Shown here: piece by piece, positions 50,774-59,174 of the stretch
How positions within the stretch are numbered: position 1 is the first letter of the stretch
How the letters are laid out: every line of letters starts with the position of its first letter
Origin: Gemmobacter sp964439015
GTDB taxonomy: Bacteria; Pseudomonadota; Alphaproteobacteria; Rhodobacterales; Rhodobacteraceae
DNA: 64,000 nt
Direction: 5' to 3'
Assembly: GCA_964439015.1 (NCBI GenBank)
Contig: CAYTMV010000004.1
Coordinates: 1-64,000, forward strand
Notes under the pieces: model-generated
What the model was told of the DNA's origin: nothing
Databases searched by the model: none
What the model saw: the letters and a program-made list of their open reading frames with translations, nothing else
Position numbers and translations under genes: made by a program

Positions 50774-51295
50774 TCAGGCCTGCCGCGCGCGTTCGCGCTT
50801 CAGCTTTTCCATCTTGCGGGTGATCATCTGGCGCTTCAGCGGACCCAGAAAATCGATGAACAGCTTGCCGTTCAGATGGTCGATCTCATGCTGGACGCAG
50901 GTGGCCCAGAGGCCCGAGAACTGTTCTTCCTGCATGCTGCCATCCAGCGCCATCCAGCGCACCCGCACCTCTGCCGGGCGCTCGACCTCGGCATATTGGT
51001 CGGGGATGGACAGGCAGCCCTCCTCATAAATTGACAGGTCTTCGGAGGACCAGGTGATTTCGGGGTTGACCAGCACCATCGGCCGGGCCGAGGCCTCGGG
51101 GGCTTTGACGCAATCCATGACGATCAGCCGCTTGGAGATGCCCACCTGCGGCGCGGCCAGGCCCACGCCCGGCGCGTCATACATGGTTTCCAGCATGTCC
51201 TCGGCCAGTTTGCCGATCTCGGGCGTGATTTCGGCCACGGGATCGCAGAGCTTCTTGAGGCGCGGATCGGGATGGATCAGGATGGGGCGGATCAT
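50774..51295 (-). CDS. def: Peptide deformylase
   Basis: 173 residues with all three motifs intact: GVGLAAPQVG, EEGCLSIPDQ (metal Cys) and QHEIDHLNGKLF (metal His pair and catalytic Glu). Removes the formyl group from nascent proteins; partner of fmt two genes downstream. First gene of the def-def2-fmt operon, with a candidate promoter at 51392-51421 and a basic C-terminal helix (MEKLKRERARQA) like those that bind the ribosome. Confidence 0.96.
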   Translation of the reverse strand: MIRPILIHPDPRLKKLCDPVAEITPEIGKLAEDMLETMYDAPGVGLAAPQVGISKRLIVMDCVKAPEASARPMVLVNPEITWSSEDLSIYEEGCLSIPDQYAEVERPAEVRVRWMALDGSMQEEQFSGLWATCVQHEIDHLNGKLFIDFLGPLKRQMITRKMEKLKRERARQA

Positions 51296-51391
51296 GCGGC
51301 GGATTTACGCGCTGAGGCACCTTTTCGCAAGGGTTGCGAGGGATGGCAAAGAAGCATGGCCCGACAAGACACATTCCCGTTTTAATGGGCA

Positions 51392-51421
51392 ATATTAGCA
51401 CATCATCCCATAAGTTGATAA
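51392..51421 (-). promoter_or_regulatory. Candidate promoter of the def-fmt operon
   Basis: On the minus strand TTATCA (51416-51421) and TAATAT (51392-51397) are 18 bases apart in an AT-rich island; the leader would be about 90 bases to the def ATG. The -10 is a five-of-six match. Confidence 0.5.
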
Positions 51422-51485
51422 AAATTCAGGATGACTTCCCGCAAATCTTCGCATAGTCAGAACAACGCAATAACAAGGCAGGCCC

Positions 51486-52658
51486 ATGGACTTCGACAGG
51501 ATCATCCCCCGGATCGGCACCCACTCCGTCAAATGGGACGGGATGCAAGCGTTATACGGCATCGACCCGGCGCATGGCCTGCCGATGTGGGTGGCGGATA
51601 TGGACTTCATGCCGCCCGCCAGCGTTCAGGCCGCGGTCGAGCGGATGGCGGCCCATGGCATCTATGGATATTTCGGCGATGACCGCGCCTATCTGGACTC
51701 GATCTGCTGGTGGATGGACACCCGCCACGGATGGCAGGTGCATCCTGACTGGATCCTGACCACGCACGGGCTGGTGAACGGCACGGCACTCTGCGTCGAT
51801 GCCTTTACCGCGCCGGGCGATGCCGTGGTGCTGATGACCCCGGTCTATCACGCCTTTGCCCGGGTGATCCGCGCCGCGGGCCGCAGCGTGACCGAATGCC
51901 CGCTGGCGTTGGTCGATGGTCGCTATCAGATGGATTTCGACGCCTGGGAAGGCCGCCTGACCGGGCGCGAAAAGATGCTGATCCTCTGCTCGCCGCACAA
52001 TCCCGGCGGCCGGGTCTGGACACTGGATGAGTTGCGCGCGGTTGCGGCGTTCTGCGATCGCCATGACTTGATCCTTGTCTCGGACGAGATCCATCATGAT
52101 CTGGTCTTTGCAGGTCAGCGCCACACCGTCATGGCCAAGGCCGCGCCCGAATTGCTGCCTCGGTTGGTCATGATGACCTCGACCACCAAGACCTTCAACA
52201 TCGCCGGCGCCCATACCGGCAATGTCATCATCCCTGATCCCGAATTGCGGGCGCGACTGGTGGCGCGGATCAATGCGCTGGGCATCTCGCCCAACAGCTT
52301 TGGGCTGCATATGGCAACGGCGGCATATTCCCCCGATGGGGTGGCCTGGCTGGAGGGGCTGATCGCCTATCTGGACGGCACCCGGCATCTTTTCGACGCT
52401 GCGGTGAACGCCATCCCGGGCCTGCGCTCGATGCCACTGGAAGCGACCTATCTGGCATGGGTCGATTTTTCGGGCACCGGCATGACGCCGGAGGAGGCGA
52501 TCGCCCGGGTAGAAAAAGGCGCGCAGATCGCCGCCAACCACGGCTCCAGCTTCGGCTTGGGCGGAGAAAACTTCCTGCGGTTCAATCTGGCGATGCCGCG
52601 CAGTCAGGTTGCCGAGGCCGTTGCACGCTTGCAAGAGGCCTTCGCCGATCTGCAATAA
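51486..52658 (+). CDS. MalY/PatB-type PLP-dependent C-S lyase
   Basis: 390 residues, fold-type I aminotransferase-like. MWVADMDFMPP, YGYFGDDRAY, LCSPHNPGGRVW, SDEIHHDLVF and the PLP Lys in TSTTKTFNIAG are hallmarks of the MalY/PatB group, which usually cleave cystathionine to homocysteine. In E. coli MalY also represses the maltose regulator; no such context is here. Divergent from def, followed by an unknown gene on the other strand. Confidence 0.88.
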   Translation: MDFDRIIPRIGTHSVKWDGMQALYGIDPAHGLPMWVADMDFMPPASVQAAVERMAAHGIYGYFGDDRAYLDSICWWMDTRHGWQVHPDWILTTHGLVNGTALCVDAFTAPGDAVVLMTPVYHAFARVIRAAGRSVTECPLALVDGRYQMDFDAWEGRLTGREKMLILCSPHNPGGRVWTLDELRAVAAFCDRHDLILVSDEIHHDLVFAGQRHTVMAKAAPELLPRLVMMTSTTKTFNIAGAHTGNVIIPDPELRARLVARINALGISPNSFGLHMATAAYSPDGVAWLEGLIAYLDGTRHLFDAAVNAIPGLRSMPLEATYLAWVDFSGTGMTPEEAIARVEKGAQIAANHGSSFGLGGENFLRFNLAMPRSQVAEAVARLQEAFADLQ

Positions 52659-52672
52659 CGACGCCGGGACCC

Positions 52673-53023
52673 TCAGTGGCGGGGCAGCAGCCCCACCGGC
52701 AACGTCGGGTCCAGCCAGTAATCCAGCGCCGGTCCGTCACTGACCGGCGCCTGCCACTTGAATTCACAGATCAACTCGTTCCCTTCGATCCGCGAGGCGA
52801 CGATCAGCGCACGCGTGATGTGGCGCCCGCCCTCATGCAGGTCCACAAGCCCGCGCAGCACCGGCGCCTTGGCCGCATCTACCGAAAACCCGCCCGACCA
52901 CAGCCGCAGCACCGGAAAGGCGGCATCGCCGATCTGCACCCACAACTTGGCCTGACGGCGCGCGCGGCGCTGGCGCGCGATCTCCAGCCCGTCCCTGATC
53001 TCTTGCGGCAAATGTTCCAGCAT
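52673..53023 (-). CDS. Conserved-looking protein of unknown function
   Basis: 116 residues, soluble, no signal peptide. An N-terminal basic helix (IARQRRARRQAKLWVQ) is followed by alternating beta-like stretches: FPVLRLWSGGFSVDA, LRGLVDLHEGGRHITRALIVAS and GNELICEFKW. The order basic motif then WSGGFSVDA vaguely recalls PilZ-like c-di-GMP barrels, but the required RxxxR / DxSxxG pattern is not exact. I do not recognise a named family. Codon pattern is consistent with a real gene; it probably is transcribed with the receiver-like gene 98 bases upstream. Confidence 0.6.
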   Translation of the reverse strand: MLEHLPQEIRDGLEIARQRRARRQAKLWVQIGDAAFPVLRLWSGGFSVDAAKAPVLRGLVDLHEGGRHITRALIVASRIEGNELICEFKWQAPVSDGPALDYWLDPTLPVGLLPRH

Positions 53024-53121
53024 GACGTGTCCTCCCCCATCGGCAAGTCTGCGCCGGGTTTGGTAAAAAGCAAGTGAAGGTCAGCGTCCGGTGTGCGATT
53101 CCCCGCGCCGTGGCGATGCGG

Positions 53122-53505
53122 TCACGCCACGGCCCGCGCGGAAAAGGGCTGGCGCGCGTGGTAAAGGGCCAGGGCTGCCAAATCAGCCGGCGGCGTGGTT
53201 GCCGGCATGAAAGCGCAGGCATTGGCGCAATGATTGAAAATCGAGCCATCGGAAAAAGCCGCACTGCTGGAGATGAACAGCACTGGCATCTCGGGGCGGC
53301 GATAGGCGGCATAATCCGCCACGGCCAAGGCAGCCCCAGCGTCCAACACAAGATCCAGCAGCATCAGCCGGAAATCCTCTAGATGCAGGGCCGCGACAGC
53401 CCCCGCCTGATCACTCACGATCAATGCCGGACAGCCTTCTGCCGCCAATGCCGCGGCCCAGCGCCGCGCCAGCACCTGCCGACTTTCCACAATCAATACA
53501 CGCAC
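53122..53505 (-). CDS. Degenerate response-regulator receiver protein
   Basis: 127 residues, a single receiver-like domain: MRVLIVESRQVLARRW, LMLLDLVLDAGAA, VLFISSSAAF. The phospho-acceptor Asp in LLDLVLD is kept, but the acidic pair of normal receivers is reduced to one Glu (VES) and the conserved Lys before the last loop is missing (CAFMPATTPP). It is therefore likely phosphorylation-independent or altered. No output domain. The region upstream carries a CtrA box and a DnaA box, which suggests cell-cycle or CtrA control. Confidence 0.7.
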   Translation of the reverse strand: MRVLIVESRQVLARRWAAALAAEGCPALIVSDQAGAVAALHLEDFRLMLLDLVLDAGAALAVADYAAYRRPEMPVLFISSSAAFSDGSIFNHCANACAFMPATTPPADLAALALYHARQPFSARAVA

Positions 53506-53549
53506 CAGCGCCTCCGATCAGACCTTGGGTTCATTTCGCCGGCGGATGC

Positions 53550-53600
53550 TTAACGAATGGTTAATGGACCTTGTGGATAAGTTAACGCTTCTGTGGACAG
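53550..53600. promoter_or_regulatory. CtrA box with DnaA boxes
   Basis: TTAACGAATGGTTAA at 53550-53564 is a perfect TTAA-N7-TTAA CtrA site. TGTGGATAA at 53572-53580 is the exact complement of the DnaA box TTATCCACA, and TGTGGACAG at 53592-53600, exactly 20 bases on, is a two-mismatch copy. Further TTAA half-sites lie at 53582 and 53603. The island separates the receiver-like gene from the cobalamin genes. Confidence 0.6.
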
Positions 53601-53693
53601 GGTTAAGTTTTCATCCGACCTGTTGCGGCGCGCTGGACTACCGGCAGGAAAGCGGGTTTGACTGTCGCCCGAAATCCGCTGCCGAGGCACAAG

Positions 53694-54677
53694 ATGGCCG
53701 AAATCCACACACCCGACCTGGCCAATGCACCCGATCATGGTGGGGGAATCGACGCGGCGGCGGCGCGATTCGGGGGCGCGCGGGCGGAATGGCTGGACTT
53801 GTCGACCGGCATCAACCCAGACCCCTATCCGCTGCCCGCCATACCGGCCCAAGCCTGGGCCACCCTGCCCGATCAGGCAGCCCTTGACCGCCTGCTGACC
53901 GCTGCCCGCCGCTTCTGGCAGGTGCCCGATGGCGCGGCGGTGCTGGCGGCCAATGGCGCCTCGGCGCTGATCGCGGCGATCCCGCGACTGGCCACGCCCG
54001 GTCGCGTGCGGATCGCCCGTGCCACCTATAACGAACATGCCCGCGCCTTTGCCGCAGCCGGTTGGCAGGTGGTCGATGACGGCCCCGCCATGGCGCGGGT
54101 GGAGGTTCACCCCAACAATCCCACCGGCGGCCTTTGGGACGGGCGCGACCCGGCCCCCCTGACGGTCATTGACGAAAGTTTTGCCGATGTCGTGCCAGAG
54201 GCCAGCCTGATCGCCCATGCCACCCGCCCAGGCACGTTGATCCTGAAGAGTTTTGGAAAGTTCTGGGGTTTGGCAGGGCTGCGGCTTGGATTTGCGATCG
54301 GCGACCCGGCATTGATCGCACATCTGGCAACGCTTTTGGGGCCGTGGTCGGTCTCGGGTCCGGCACTGGCGGTGGGCGCGCGGGCGCTGTCAGACCTCGA
54401 CTGGGCCACAAACACCCGCCAACGGTTGAATGCGGACGCGACCAGGCTGGACGCGTTGATGACCGGGGCCGGGGCCACGCTGGTTGGAGGCACATCACTG
54501 TTCCGGTTGTATCGGGTAGAGAATGCCGGCTATTGGCAGGACACGCTGGCCCGTCACCGCATCTGGACCCGCACCTTTCCCTATGCGCCACAATGGTTGC
54601 GTTTGGGCCTGCCATCGAACAAAGGCTGGCCCCGCCTGACGACCGCTTTGGCCGACCTGACGGAGAAGACGACATGA
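53694..54677 (+). CDS. cobD: Threonine-phosphate decarboxylase-like aminotransferase (cobalamin)
   Basis: 327 residues from the ATG at 53694. HGGGIDAAAARFGG and DLSTGINPDPYP are the N-terminal hallmarks of the L-threonine-O-3-phosphate decarboxylase group (CobD in Salmonella, CobC in Pseudomonas naming); VEVHPNNPTGG and the PLP Lys in LKSFGKFWGLAGLRLGF follow. Makes (R)-1-amino-2-propanol phosphate for the cobalamin nucleotide loop. Its stop overlaps the next ATG (ATGA), and that gene uses its product. No cobalamin riboswitch is evident upstream. Confidence 0.9.
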   Translation: MAEIHTPDLANAPDHGGGIDAAAARFGGARAEWLDLSTGINPDPYPLPAIPAQAWATLPDQAALDRLLTAARRFWQVPDGAAVLAANGASALIAAIPRLATPGRVRIARATYNEHARAFAAAGWQVVDDGPAMARVEVHPNNPTGGLWDGRDPAPLTVIDESFADVVPEASLIAHATRPGTLILKSFGKFWGLAGLRLGFAIGDPALIAHLATLLGPWSVSGPALAVGARALSDLDWATNTRQRLNADATRLDALMTGAGATLVGGTSLFRLYRVENAGYWQDTLARHRIWTRTFPYAPQWLRLGLPSNKGWPRLTTALADLTEKTT

Positions 54678-55585
54678 GCGCCTCGATCCTGACCGCCGCC
54701 CTGGTGCTGGATGCCACCCTTGGCGAACCGCGCACGATCTGGAGCCGCTGGCCACATCCGGCGGTGCTGATGGGCCGGGCGGTTGGCTGGATGGACACCC
54801 GGCTCAATCAGGGTGAAAGCCGCCGCGCGCGTGGCGTGCTGGCCATGGCGGCGCTGGGGCTGGGCGCGATCCTGCTGGGCAAGCTGATCCACGCCTTGCC
54901 GGATTGCGGCCTGATCGAGATGCTGGTGGTGGCGATCCTGCTGGCGCAAAAAAGTCTCGTCCAGCATGTCCGCGCCGTGGGCGACGGGCTGCGCATGTCG
55001 CTGGGCGAAGGGCGCCGGGCGGTGGCGCGGATCGTCGGGCGCGACACCGCCGCGATGGACCAGCCCGCTGTCGCCCGCGCCGCGATCGAGAGCGCCGCCG
55101 AAAACCTGTCGGACGGGGTGATTGCGCCAGCCTTCTGGTATCTGCTGGGCGGCCTGCCCGGCCTGCTGCTCTACAAGATCACCAACACCGCCGACAGCAT
55201 GATCGGCCACCGCACCCCCCGGCACGAGGCCTTTGGCTGGGCAGCCGCACGCCTTGACGATCTGCTCAACCTGATCCCGGCGCGGCTGACCGCGGCTCTG
55301 ATCGCATTGGCGCATGGCCGGCGGGATGCTGCGCGGCCAATCCTGCGCGATGCGCCGCTGCACCGCAGCCCCAATGCCGGCTGGCCCGAGGCGGCGATGG
55401 CGGTGGTGTTGAACACGGCGCTGTCGGGCCCGCGCAGCTATGACGGCCAGATGCGCGATTTTCCCTGGGTCTTCCCGGAAGGCGGGCGCAACCCCGGCCC
55501 GGCCCAGATCGACCTTGCCTGCCGGGCGCTGTGGCGCGCCTGGGGGGTGATGCTGGCGATCGTGGCGGTGCTGGCGCTGGTCTGA
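54674..55585 (+). CDS. cbiB: Adenosylcobinamide-phosphate synthase
   Basis: 303 residues (CbiB; CobD in Pseudomonas naming). Membrane protein with several helices; LDATLGEPRTIWSRWPHPAVLMG, AIESAAENLSDGVIAPAFWYLLGGLPG, YKITNTADSMIGHR and MAVVLNTALSGPRSYDG are diagnostic. Joins aminopropanol phosphate to adenosylcobyric acid. Coupled to the decarboxylase gene by ATGA. Convergent with smc, 3 bases between stops. Confidence 0.93.
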   Translation: MSASILTAALVLDATLGEPRTIWSRWPHPAVLMGRAVGWMDTRLNQGESRRARGVLAMAALGLGAILLGKLIHALPDCGLIEMLVVAILLAQKSLVQHVRAVGDGLRMSLGEGRRAVARIVGRDTAAMDQPAVARAAIESAAENLSDGVIAPAFWYLLGGLPGLLLYKITNTADSMIGHRTPRHEAFGWAAARLDDLLNLIPARLTAALIALAHGRRDAARPILRDAPLHRSPNAGWPEAAMAVVLNTALSGPRSYDGQMRDFPWVFPEGGRNPGPAQIDLACRALWRAWGVMLAIVAVLALV

Positions 55586-55588
55586 CCC

Positions 55589-58500
55589 TCAGGCCACCAG
55601 CGCCTCGGCGCGTTTCAGGTCCACGCTGACCAACTGGCTGACGCCCTGCTCCTGCATCGTCACGCCGAACAGACGGTCCATCCGCGCCATCGTCACCGCA
55701 TGGTGCGTAATAATAAGGAACCGCGTGTCGGTGCGGCGGGTCATTTCGTCCAGCAGATCGCAGAACCGGGTGACATTGGCATCGTCCAGCGGGGCGTCCA
55801 CCTCATCCAGCACACAGATCGGCGCGGGATTGGTCAGAAACACCCCGAAAATCAGCGCCAGCGCCGTCAGCGTCTGTTCACCCCCCGACATCAGGCTGAG
55901 CGTGGCCAGTTTCTTGCCGGGAGGCTGGCACATGATCTCCAGCCCTGCTTCCAGTGGGTCGTCGGATTCGACCAGCACCAACCGCGCCTCGCCCCCACCA
56001 AACAGATGGGTGAACAATGTGGTAAAATTGGCGTTCACCTGTTCAAAGGCGGTCAACAACCGCTCGCGCCCCTCACGGTTCAGACCCTGGATGCCGGCGC
56101 GCAGCTTGCGGATCGCCTCTTCCAGATCTGTCTTCTCACTGGTCAGCGTGTCGAACTCGGTCTGCACATTCCGCGCGTCTTCCTCGGCGCGCAAGTTCAC
56201 CGCACCCAGGCTTTCCCGCTGACGTTTCAGGCGGCCGACCTCAACCTCCAGCGCCTCGGCATCGGGCATGGCCTCGGGGTCGGCCTTGAGGCTTTCGAGC
56301 AATGCCTGGGGCGAGCAGTCCTGCTCGTCGCGGATGCGCTCGGCGGCCAGGGACAGATTGGCGCGCGCGGCTTCGGCGCGGGCATCGGCGCGGGCGCGGC
56401 CCTCGCGGGCCTCACCGGCCAACCGCTCAGCCTCGCGCTCGGCAAACTGCGCCTCGCGCAGCACGGCTTCGGCGGCAGCCAGCGCATCGGCGGCCTTGGC
56501 GCGGCGTTCGTCGGCCTCCGCGATGGCATCCGAAAGTTCTTCGCGCTTGATGGCGATTTCTTCCGGGGCGGCGCTGGCCTCCAGCAGTTCTTCCTCGGTC
56601 TCGGCCTTGCGTTCTGCCAGTTCGGCCGAGCGGGCGGCCGCGGTATCAAGCCGCATCCGCCAGCCCGAGATTTCCTTGGTCACTTCTTGCCGGCGACGGG
56701 TGCGGGCCTCGCCCTCGCGGCGGATCTCGTCCTGCGCCGAGCGCCGGGCGATCATCGTCAACCGCGCGGCCTCCACCGCCTGCTTCAGATCCTCGATCCC
56801 CGCGCGGGCGCTGTCGAGGTCGGGCAGTTCGGCGGCGGCGGCCTCGGCCTCGGCCTCGCGGGTGGCGGCGGCATCGGCTTCCTCGGCAAAGCGGTCTACC
56901 GAAAGGCGAGCATTTTCAAGCCGCCCGGCGGCCAGCTGCGCCTCAGCCTCGGCACGGCTGGCCGCACGGCTGGCCTCGGCCGCGCGGGTGTCAGCGGCGC
57001 GGCGGGCCTCGCGCGCGGTCTGGTCGGCGCGGGTCAACTCGACCAGCCGGGCCTGCAAGGCCTCATGCGCCTGCCGCGCGCCTTCGGCCTTTGCCGCCAC
57101 TTCCTCAAGATCGCGCTTCAATTGCACCAGCCGGTTCAACTGACGCAGGCGCAGAGCTGCGGCGGAGGGCGCATCCTCGGCGCCGATGCGATAGCCATCC
57201 CAGCGCCACAGATCCCCCTCGACCGAGACCAGCCTCTGCCCGGGCGCCAGCGATGGCTGCAAGACCACGCCCTGATCGCGCGAAACCAGACCGATCTGCG
57301 AAAGGCGGCGGGCCAGAACTGGCGGCGCCTGCACATGATCGGCCAGAGGCTGCGCCCCCGCCGGCAAGGCTTGCGGCGCGTCATAGGCCGGCAGGCAGAC
57401 CCAGCCCGAGCGCATCCCATCCACCAGTTCCGGCGCCCGCAGATCATCGGCCAGCGCCGCGCCCAGCGCGGCCTCATATCCCGGCGTCACCGTCAGACGA
57501 TCCAACAACTGATGACCGGCCTGCGATTCACGTTCGACCAGCTTGGCCAATGCCGCCACTTCGGCGCGCAGCGCGCTGGCCTCGCCCTCGGCGGCAGAGC
57601 GCGCGGCACGGGCCTCGGCCTCCTGCCCCTGAACGCCAGCGCGGGCATCCTCGACCTCTGCCAGCCGCGCCTCGGCCTCTTCGGCGGCGGCGGCGGCCTC
57701 CTCCTGCGCCTCGGCGGCAGCCTCCTGGGCTGCGGCGGCGGTTTCGACGGCCAGATTGGCCTGATCGACAGCCTGCATGGCGCGCGTGGCCTCGCCCTCT
57801 GCCCGCGCGCGGGCAGAACGGGTCTCGGCCAGCAGACGCTGTGCGGATTGGTGGCGCGCCGCCAGCCGCGCCACGTCTTCGGTCCGCTCGGACAGCTGCG
57901 CCTCACGGTCAGAGAGGATCGCCGCTGCATCGCGGGCGATCTCCATCGCCTCGGCCAACCGCTCGTCATGGCCGTCATGGGCCTTTTCCAGCTGGCCCTT
58001 CTCCCATTCCAGGCGCTGGATCGTCTCGCCCGCGTCGCGGTTCAGACCCGCCTCGCGGTCAATGTCGCGGCCCAACTGAGTGATCCGGGCGCGCAGCGTC
58101 TCGATCACCTGCAGCGCGCGCGCCTCCTGATCGGACAGGGCATCGCGCTGCATGGTCAGGCGTTGCAGGATCGCACCGGCAATCGCCTCTTCCTCGCGGC
58201 GCGGCGGCAGCGCATCCTCGGCCGCAGTTCGGGCCTTGGCGGCAGCGCGCGCGGCCATTTCGGCCTGACCTGCCGCCACCAGCCGGCTGCGCAACAGGTC
58301 TTCGGCCTCGACCCGGGCCAGATCGGCCTCGCGCCAACGACGGAACAGCAGCATGCCTTCGGCGCGGCGCAACTCCTCGCCGATGGCGCGATAGCGGGCC
58401 GCCTGCCGGGCCTGCCGCTCCAGCGTGGCCAATTGCCCACCCAGACTGCCCAGCACGTCATCAATCCGGGCCAGGTTCTGTTCGGTGGCGGTCAGTCGCA

Positions 58501-59044
58501 ACTCGGCCTCGTGCCGGCGCTGATAGAGGCCGGATATCCCCGCCGCCTCTTCCAGCACGCGCCGCCGCGCTTTTGGCTTGGCATTGACCAGTTCGGAAAT
58601 CTGCCCCTGCCGCACCAGCGCAGGCGACTGCGCCCCGGTCGAGGCATCGGCAAACAGCATCTGGATATCGCGGGCGCGCACGTCCTTGCCATTGGCCTTG
58701 TAGGCGCTGCCCGCGTCGCGTGTGATGCGGCGCACGATCTCGATCTGGTCGGATTCGTTGAAGCCCGAGGGCGCCAGCCGCTCGGAGTTATCCAGCACCA
58801 GCGCGACTTCGGCGAAATGCCGGGCGGTGCGGCTGGCAGTGCCTGCGAAGATCACATCCTCCATCCCGCCGCCGCGCATGGCGGTGGGACGGTTTTCGCC
58901 CATCACCCAGCGCAGCGCCTCCAGCAGGTTGGACTTGCCGCAACCATTGGGGCCGACCACGCCGGTCAGACCTTCGTGGATCACCAGATCGGTGGGGTCC
59001 ACAAAGCTCTTGAAGCCGTTGAGTCTGAGGCGGGCAAAGCGCAA
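55589..59044 (-). CDS. smc: Chromosome segregation protein SMC
   Basis: 1151 residues: Walker A GPNGCGKSN at 31-39, head, long Ala/Glu/Arg-rich coiled coil, hinge at about 510-650, second coil, then the ABC signature LSLMSGGEQTLTA and Walker B ICVLDEVDAPLDD. Works with ScpA/ScpB in chromosome compaction. The start is TTG at 59044, preceded by AGGAC and by a tandem 11-mer; residues MRFARLRLNGFKSFVDPTD are the normal N terminus and no in-frame ATG precedes it. Confidence 0.95.
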   Translation of the reverse strand: MRFARLRLNGFKSFVDPTDLVIHEGLTGVVGPNGCGKSNLLEALRWVMGENRPTAMRGGGMEDVIFAGTASRTARHFAEVALVLDNSERLAPSGFNESDQIEIVRRITRDAGSAYKANGKDVRARDIQMLFADASTGAQSPALVRQGQISELVNAKPKARRRVLEEAAGISGLYQRRHEAELRLTATEQNLARIDDVLGSLGGQLATLERQARQAARYRAIGEELRRAEGMLLFRRWREADLARVEAEDLLRSRLVAAGQAEMAARAAAKARTAAEDALPPRREEEAIAGAILQRLTMQRDALSDQEARALQVIETLRARITQLGRDIDREAGLNRDAGETIQRLEWEKGQLEKAHDGHDERLAEAMEIARDAAAILSDREAQLSERTEDVARLAARHQSAQRLLAETRSARARAEGEATRAMQAVDQANLAVETAAAAQEAAAEAQEEAAAAAEEAEARLAEVEDARAGVQGQEAEARAARSAAEGEASALRAEVAALAKLVERESQAGHQLLDRLTVTPGYEAALGAALADDLRAPELVDGMRSGWVCLPAYDAPQALPAGAQPLADHVQAPPVLARRLSQIGLVSRDQGVVLQPSLAPGQRLVSVEGDLWRWDGYRIGAEDAPSAAALRLRQLNRLVQLKRDLEEVAAKAEGARQAHEALQARLVELTRADQTAREARRAADTRAAEASRAASRAEAEAQLAAGRLENARLSVDRFAEEADAAATREAEAEAAAAELPDLDSARAGIEDLKQAVEAARLTMIARRSAQDEIRREGEARTRRRQEVTKEISGWRMRLDTAAARSAELAERKAETEEELLEASAAPEEIAIKREELSDAIAEADERRAKAADALAAAEAVLREAQFAEREAERLAGEAREGRARADARAEAARANLSLAAERIRDEQDCSPQALLESLKADPEAMPDAEALEVEVGRLKRQRESLGAVNLRAEEDARNVQTEFDTLTSEKTDLEEAIRKLRAGIQGLNREGRERLLTAFEQVNANFTTLFTHLFGGGEARLVLVESDDPLEAGLEIMCQPPGKKLATLSLMSGGEQTLTALALIFGVFLTNPAPICVLDEVDAPLDDANVTRFCDLLDEMTRRTDTRFLIITHHAVTMARMDRLFGVTMQEQGVSQLVSVDLKRAEALVA

Positions 59045-59052
59045 GGGTCTGT

Positions 59053-59074
59053 CCTGCTGGGGCCCTGCTGGGGC
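59053..59074 (-). repeat. Tandem 11-base repeat before smc
   Basis: CCTGCTGGGGC occurs twice without spacer (59053-59063, 59064-59074). Read on the minus strand each copy ends in AGCAGG and the second abuts the ribosome-site region of the smc TTG start, 9 bases away. Copy-number change there could alter translation. Confidence 0.5.
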
Positions 59075-59174
59075 GGTGGCTTATCTTGGCCGGCTGGCCG
59101 GACGTGTCAACGGCGCCTGCCCCGCATGTGGCATCCAAGGCGCAGTTGTCCACAACATCTTGGCGGGAAGCCGC

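Noticed and set aside
53641..53693. Cobalamin riboswitch before the cobD gene
   Set aside because: A few purine-rich pieces look B12-box-like, but the space is too short and the conserved core stretches and pairing are absent.
59146..59154. DnaA-box-like TTGTCCACA upstream of smc
   Set aside because: Single copy with one mismatch, no companion sites; expected by chance in a window of this size.
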